A model generated the notes under the pieces. The model worked only from the letters and a program-made list of their open reading frames with translations, did no database searches and was not told where the DNA came from. Below, in pieces: positions 61,186 to 64,000 of a DNA stretch of 64,000 bases. A program made the position numbers and the translations under genes. How positions within the stretch are numbered: position 1 is the stretch's first letter; every line of letters starts with the position of its first letter. Source of the stretch: an uncultured Methanomethylovorans sp. (lineage in GTDB: Archaea > Halobacteriota > Methanosarcinia > Methanosarcinales > Methanosarcinaceae); contig CALBTS010000588.1 of NCBI GenBank assembly GCA_937968035.1, forward strand, positions 5,067-69,066, in the 5' to 3' direction.

Positions 61186-61617
61186 ATGTCCTTCAAAGAA
61201 CTACCAACTGAACTACAGGACCTATATGCACAGATGTCAGACAAACAACAAAGCAAAGTACTCGATGTAGTGCTTGAACAGGAAATACCAATGGAAGCTG
61301 CTATAAGGCAAATAGCAGACGAGATCGAAGCCGAGAAGAAAGCTGAGAAGACCGGTAAACCTGTAAACGAGTCTACCCAGAAACCTGCAAACGGTGTCAA
61401 ACTTGACGCAGGGTGGGTTGTCACAGAAGAAATCCACATCGACAGAGAATACTTTGCTCAGATGGTGGCAGACTTCCTATCGGTCCACGGTCAAATGGAC
61501 GATTCAACCAAACTGATCCTTTCAAGATACGTCTCTTCCTCAAAGGGTCATGGATTCCAAACCGATTACTACGGTAAGAACATCCATTACCGCAAGGTAA
61601 AGAGGGTTGAACAGTAA
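61186..61617 (+). CDS. Hypothetical protein upstream of RPA
   Basis: In this 143-aa protein, the N-terminal 70 residues are helical with a charged linker (EAEKKAEKTGKPVNESTQK). The C-terminal part is alpha/beta. TATA-like AAATATAAAAT (61157-61167) precedes it and GAGGAA is the ribosome site. Possibly a single-strand-DNA partner, inferred only from position. Confidence 0.55.
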   Translation: MSFKELPTELQDLYAQMSDKQQSKVLDVVLEQEIPMEAAIRQIADEIEAEKKAEKTGKPVNESTQKPANGVKLDAGWVVTEEIHIDREYFAQMVADFLSVHGQMDDSTKLILSRYVSSSKGHGFQTDYYGKNIHYRKVKRVEQ

Positions 61618-61643
61618 CGACGATGATCAAAACTAAATCCATA

Positions 61644-61668
61644 GCCAGTGGCATCCTCCTCCACTGGC
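61644..61668 (+). promoter_or_regulatory. Hairpin leader before the RPA gene
   Basis: GCCAGTGG (61644-61651) pairs perfectly with CCACTGGC (61661-61668); it lies between two genes of the operon, 30 bp before the RPA ATG, and may modulate expression. Confidence 0.5.
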
Positions 61669-61698
61669 ACTTCTCCAATTTATAAAAGGTGATTAGAA

Positions 61699-62646
61699 AT
61701 GTCTCAAACAAAAGCAGAAATGATTGCAGAGATTATGAACATGTTCCAGAACCAGGGTATCGAACTGGACACAAAAGCAGTTGAAGACAGACTTGATAAA
61801 CTGACCTTAAAGTTCAAGGTGCCTGCAGACGAAGCAAAGAGAACGGTAATCAACTACTTCATCAAAGAAAATGGAATGAAGCAGGGCCAGTTCTACGCAT
61901 CAACTCAGGACCCTAAGATCCAGAAGATATCAGATGTAACCGAAGACGGCAAGTGGTACAACTTGAAAGCAAAGGTTGCACAGCTCTGGGATAACAACCA
62001 TGAATCTATTTCACAGGTTGGCCTGCTTGGTGACGAAACAGGAACTATCAAATTCATGTCCTGGACTTCTGCAAACGCTCCTGAGATGGAAGAAGGCAAA
62101 GTGTACCTCTTCAAGTCTGTGGTGTCAAAGCAGTGGAACGGTAAGATGGAATTGAACTTCAACAAGAAGACAACCGTTGAACTGTTACCAGACGAAGACA
62201 TCGAAGTAGGCTCAACTATAGTAGAGCTTACGGGTGCAGTGGTTGATATCCAGCAGGGTTCTGGACTTATCAAGCGTTGCCCAACATGCAACCGTGCAAT
62301 GTCCAAAGGCTCATGCTCTGAACACGGAAGAGTCGAAGGCAAGTACGACCTACGCTTGAAACTTGTCGTAGACAATGGCAAGGTTGCCCAGGACGTACTA
62401 CTGAGCCGTGAACTAACAGAAGAAATCACCGGTATCAAACTCGACACTGCTATCGCAATGGCAGCGGATGCGTTGGACCAGGGAGTAGTACTTGAAGAAA
62501 TGAAGAAAATGCTCACTGGCAGATACTACGAGGTCAAGGGTTCCTGCGTGGACAGGTACCTGTTGGCTGACAGTATCGAAAAACAGTTTAGTGTAGATGT
62601 TGAAAAGATTGCTGAACTTATTGCAGAAACAAAAGAGGTGGCTTAA
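61699..62646 (+). CDS. rpa: Replication protein A (OB-fold, zinc finger)
   Basis: This 315-aa protein has a helical N-terminus (1-70), then an OB fold (about 85-165, ISDVTEDGKWYNLKAKVAQLW ... GLLGDETGTIKFMSW, abridged). A second OB fold contains a zinc finger (CPTCNRAMSKGSCSEHG, about 195-215), and a helical C-terminus follows, as in euryarchaeal RPA. It coats single-stranded DNA during replication. Ribosome site AAAAGGTG. Forms an operon with the partner protein downstream. Confidence 0.85.
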   Translation: MSQTKAEMIAEIMNMFQNQGIELDTKAVEDRLDKLTLKFKVPADEAKRTVINYFIKENGMKQGQFYASTQDPKIQKISDVTEDGKWYNLKAKVAQLWDNNHESISQVGLLGDETGTIKFMSWTSANAPEMEEGKVYLFKSVVSKQWNGKMELNFNKKTTVELLPDEDIEVGSTIVELTGAVVDIQQGSGLIKRCPTCNRAMSKGSCSEHGRVEGKYDLRLKLVVDNGKVAQDVLLSRELTEEITGIKLDTAIAMAADALDQGVVLEEMKKMLTGRYYEVKGSCVDRYLLADSIEKQFSVDVEKIAELIAETKEVA

Positions 62647-63210
62647 ATGGTAGGAAATTACACACGTAGTATCGCTAAGAGAGTATTCGCACATGAGCTG
62701 GGAGAAACCTCCCTCTCATTCAAAGACGGTGACGACCAGTATTCACCTACCTATGCAATCACTCCAACCGGTGAGAAGGTCAACAGAATATTCATGGTAG
62801 CAACTCTCCTGGAGGCCGAGGACATCGGCAAGGACTCTGAATACTGGAGAGGACGCATTGCTGACCCAACTGGTACAATGCATGTATATGCTGGACAGTA
62901 CCAGCCAGCTGCAGCACAGTTCCTGGTAGAAGCAGAAGTACCGGCCTTTGTAGCTATCATAGGCAAGCCGAGCACATACCAGACTCCGGAAGGGCACACC
63001 AAGTCATCTATCCGCCCAGAAGCGATCTTTGAGGTAGATGCTGAAACACAGAACAAGTGGATAATGGAAACTGCAGCTGCTACCATCGAGAGGTTAAAAA
63101 CCCTCAACGCAGACGACGAGGTGAAGGCAAAAGCCAGAGAACACTACAAAGTGGACATCGGTGCATACAACACCATGGTACGCATTGCACTGAAATCAAT
63201 CGAGATTTAA
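62647..63210 (+). CDS. RPA-associated OB-fold protein (COG3390 type)
   Basis: This 187-aa protein starts directly after the RPA stop. It has RSIAKRVFAHELGETSLSFK then VNRIFMVATLLEAEDIGKDS, and ends with RLKTLNADDEVKAKAREHYK, the layout of the euryarchaeal RPA partner family. The start reuses GAGGTGGCTTAA as ribosome site. Together the pair forms the single-strand-binding complex. Confidence 0.8.
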   Translation: MVGNYTRSIAKRVFAHELGETSLSFKDGDDQYSPTYAITPTGEKVNRIFMVATLLEAEDIGKDSEYWRGRIADPTGTMHVYAGQYQPAAAQFLVEAEVPAFVAIIGKPSTYQTPEGHTKSSIRPEAIFEVDAETQNKWIMETAAATIERLKTLNADDEVKAKAREHYKVDIGAYNTMVRIALKSIEI

Positions 63211-63235
63211 GCAGGCAAATTGCCTGCATCTTTAT
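63211..63235 (+). terminator. Terminator of the RPA operon
   Basis: GCAGGCA and TGCCTGC pair around AAT (63211-63227), followed by ATCTTTATTT. Confidence 0.6.
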
Positions 63236-63273
63236 TTGAAAAGAGACTAAACACACATCGGAGAAACGATACA

Positions 63274-63624
63274 ATGGACGAAACACCAGAATTTATTTCA
63301 CTGAACGGAGTCGAATACCAGAAACTGCCAGACGCATCAACACTACCATACGTAATGGTAAGGACATACTCTGCCGGAGTATTCGCTGGATACTTAAAAC
63401 ACAGAGAAGGAAAGGAAGTAGAACTCCTGAACGCCCGCCGGATATGGTACTGGGATGGCGCAGCGTCTTTATCCCAGCTTGCAATGGAAGGCACAAAGAA
63501 GCCAGAAAACTGCAAGTTCCCTTGCCCTGTAAGCTCAGTGATCCTGACAGAAGCTGTAGAAATAATACCCATCACCGAAACAGCAAAGAAATCAATAGAA
63601 TCTGTAACGATATGGGAGGCTTGA
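63274..63624 (+). CDS. DUF6948-type phage protein
   Basis: This 116-aa protein has a start behind CGGAGAAACG. MVRTYSAGVFAGYLKHREGK then ELLNARRIWYWDGAASLSQL is a motif I recall from small phage proteins labelled DUF6948; function unknown. Overlaps the glycine-rich gene downstream by 13 bp. Confidence 0.65.
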   Translation: MDETPEFISLNGVEYQKLPDASTLPYVMVRTYSAGVFAGYLKHREGKEVELLNARRIWYWDGAASLSQLAMEGTKKPENCKFPCPVSSVILTEAVEIIPITETAKKSIESVTIWEA

Positions 63625-63902
63625 TTGCCATCCCATCACCACCCGGAGAAGGTCACGTATTCTCAGGTGTTGGCACAGAATACTGGACAGGACTAGGAAG
63701 TGGACACCTTCACACAGGAGATGGAACAGCTGGAAAAGATGGTCGTGGTCACGGAACCGCATCGGGTATGGGTAACAATTCGTCGCAGGGAACCTCAGGT
63801 GACTACAGGAACAACAATGGACACGGATACAGATTTAACTTTGGGTATGCCGGAGGCTCTGCAAACGGTGTAGGAGTACATAATAAAAGTGGCAAAGAGT
63901 GA
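63612..63902 (+). CDS. Glycine-rich protein
   Basis: This 96-aa protein is one third Gly with HGTASGMGNN- and GSANGVGVHN-like stretches; low complexity, probably disordered or a fibre-like coil. Overlaps the preceding gene in another frame; such a pairing occurs in phages next to the RIWYWDGA-type protein. Confidence 0.55.
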   Translation: MGGLIAIPSPPGEGHVFSGVGTEYWTGLGSGHLHTGDGTAGKDGRGHGTASGMGNNSSQGTSGDYRNNNGHGYRFNFGYAGGSANGVGVHNKSGKE

Positions 63903-63908
63903 CAGCAC

Positions 63909-64000
63909 ATGACCGAACCAGACAACACCACCGTATCCGCAAGTGGGGTATGGGAAAACAGCAACTCAGATGTTATTCGAGCAGGCAACGCAATGAACCG
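63909..64000 (+). CDS. Start of a gene cut by the window end
   Basis: Thirty codons from an ATG are open to the window edge (TEPDNTTVSASGVWENSNSD). A degenerate dispersed-motif copy (63928-63950) lies near its start. Confidence 0.45.
   Translation, partial: MTEPDNTTVSASGVWENSNSDVIRAGNAMN

Noticed and set aside
1-64000. In-frame TAG (pyrrolysine) within a gene
   Set aside because: I found no gene whose homology clearly continues across a TAG; TAG is simply absent as a stop.

Overview
The window looks like about 64 kb of a large tailed archaeal virus (or a provirus or virus-derived plasmid). It carries a portal, a DUF2213-type prohead protease, a probable head-decoration protein and an HK97-fold major capsid protein. 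It also carries archaeal-type replication genes: Orc1/Cdc6, PCNA, an AEP prim-pol, an ERCC4 nuclease and RPA with its partner. Base composition is moderately AT-rich. Promoters show TATA-like boxes and many genes have GGAGG/GGTG ribosome binding sites. About 88 complete genes end in TAA or TGA and none in TAG. Together with PEGA and NosD-type beta-helix proteins this points, by inference, to a methanogenic or methanotrophic euryarchaeal host of the pyrrolysine-using Methanosarcinales type. No terminase, integrase or clear tail-tube genes are visible, so the genome extends beyond the window.

Layout. 1-9.8 kb: surface or adhesion proteins (an acidic-repeat protein, a 1343-aa LamG/beta-helix protein, a beta-helix fused to an SGNH esterase), the latter two with a signal peptide and a C-terminal membrane anchor, then small genes and a two-gene minus-strand unit. 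10.1-11.2 kb: ParA and a small partner. 11.4-31.6 kb: virion module with portal, FN3-like and coiled-coil structural proteins, a 2635-aa PEGA/Ig/helical-repeat giant, a 954-aa nuclease/PEGA protein that looks split from it, protease, decoration, capsid and two small membrane proteins. A long nested palindrome at 31.75-31.86 kb separates this from the replication module. 31.9-42.7 kb: thymidylate-synthase-like enzyme, Gp3-like protein, PCNA, ERCC4 nuclease, prim-pol and many small genes. 42.7-44.2 kb: candidate origin with four inverted/direct 8-10 bp boxes and orc1/cdc6. 44.2-55.6 kb: about 30 tightly overlapping small genes, many cysteine-rich, with one Nmad1-type protein. 55.6-56.8 kb: an RNA-rich segment with one good tRNA, three tRNA-like structures and a pseudoknot. 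56.8-60.5 kb: an ADP-ribose/NAD-type cluster (DUF4326, macro domain, NADAR, ArdC-like metallopeptidase, SLOG). 61-64 kb: RPA genes and the start of another operon.

The most striking system is in the 56.8-60.5 kb cluster. Three 84-nt RNA leaders of identical length fold into the same three-way junction, supported by compensatory base changes. They precede the DUF4326, macro-domain and SLOG genes. A second leader RNA occurs twice (44.25 and 48.2 kb), also with a compensatory pair. Two nucleotide-level signals run through the whole window. One is a GAGCGTGTGTG-like element just upstream of about 17 start codons at operon heads. The other is a dispersed 20-bp motif, CCAYCGCAACCGCAGGGGTG, found in several reading frames and both orientations, mostly in linkers and gene ends.
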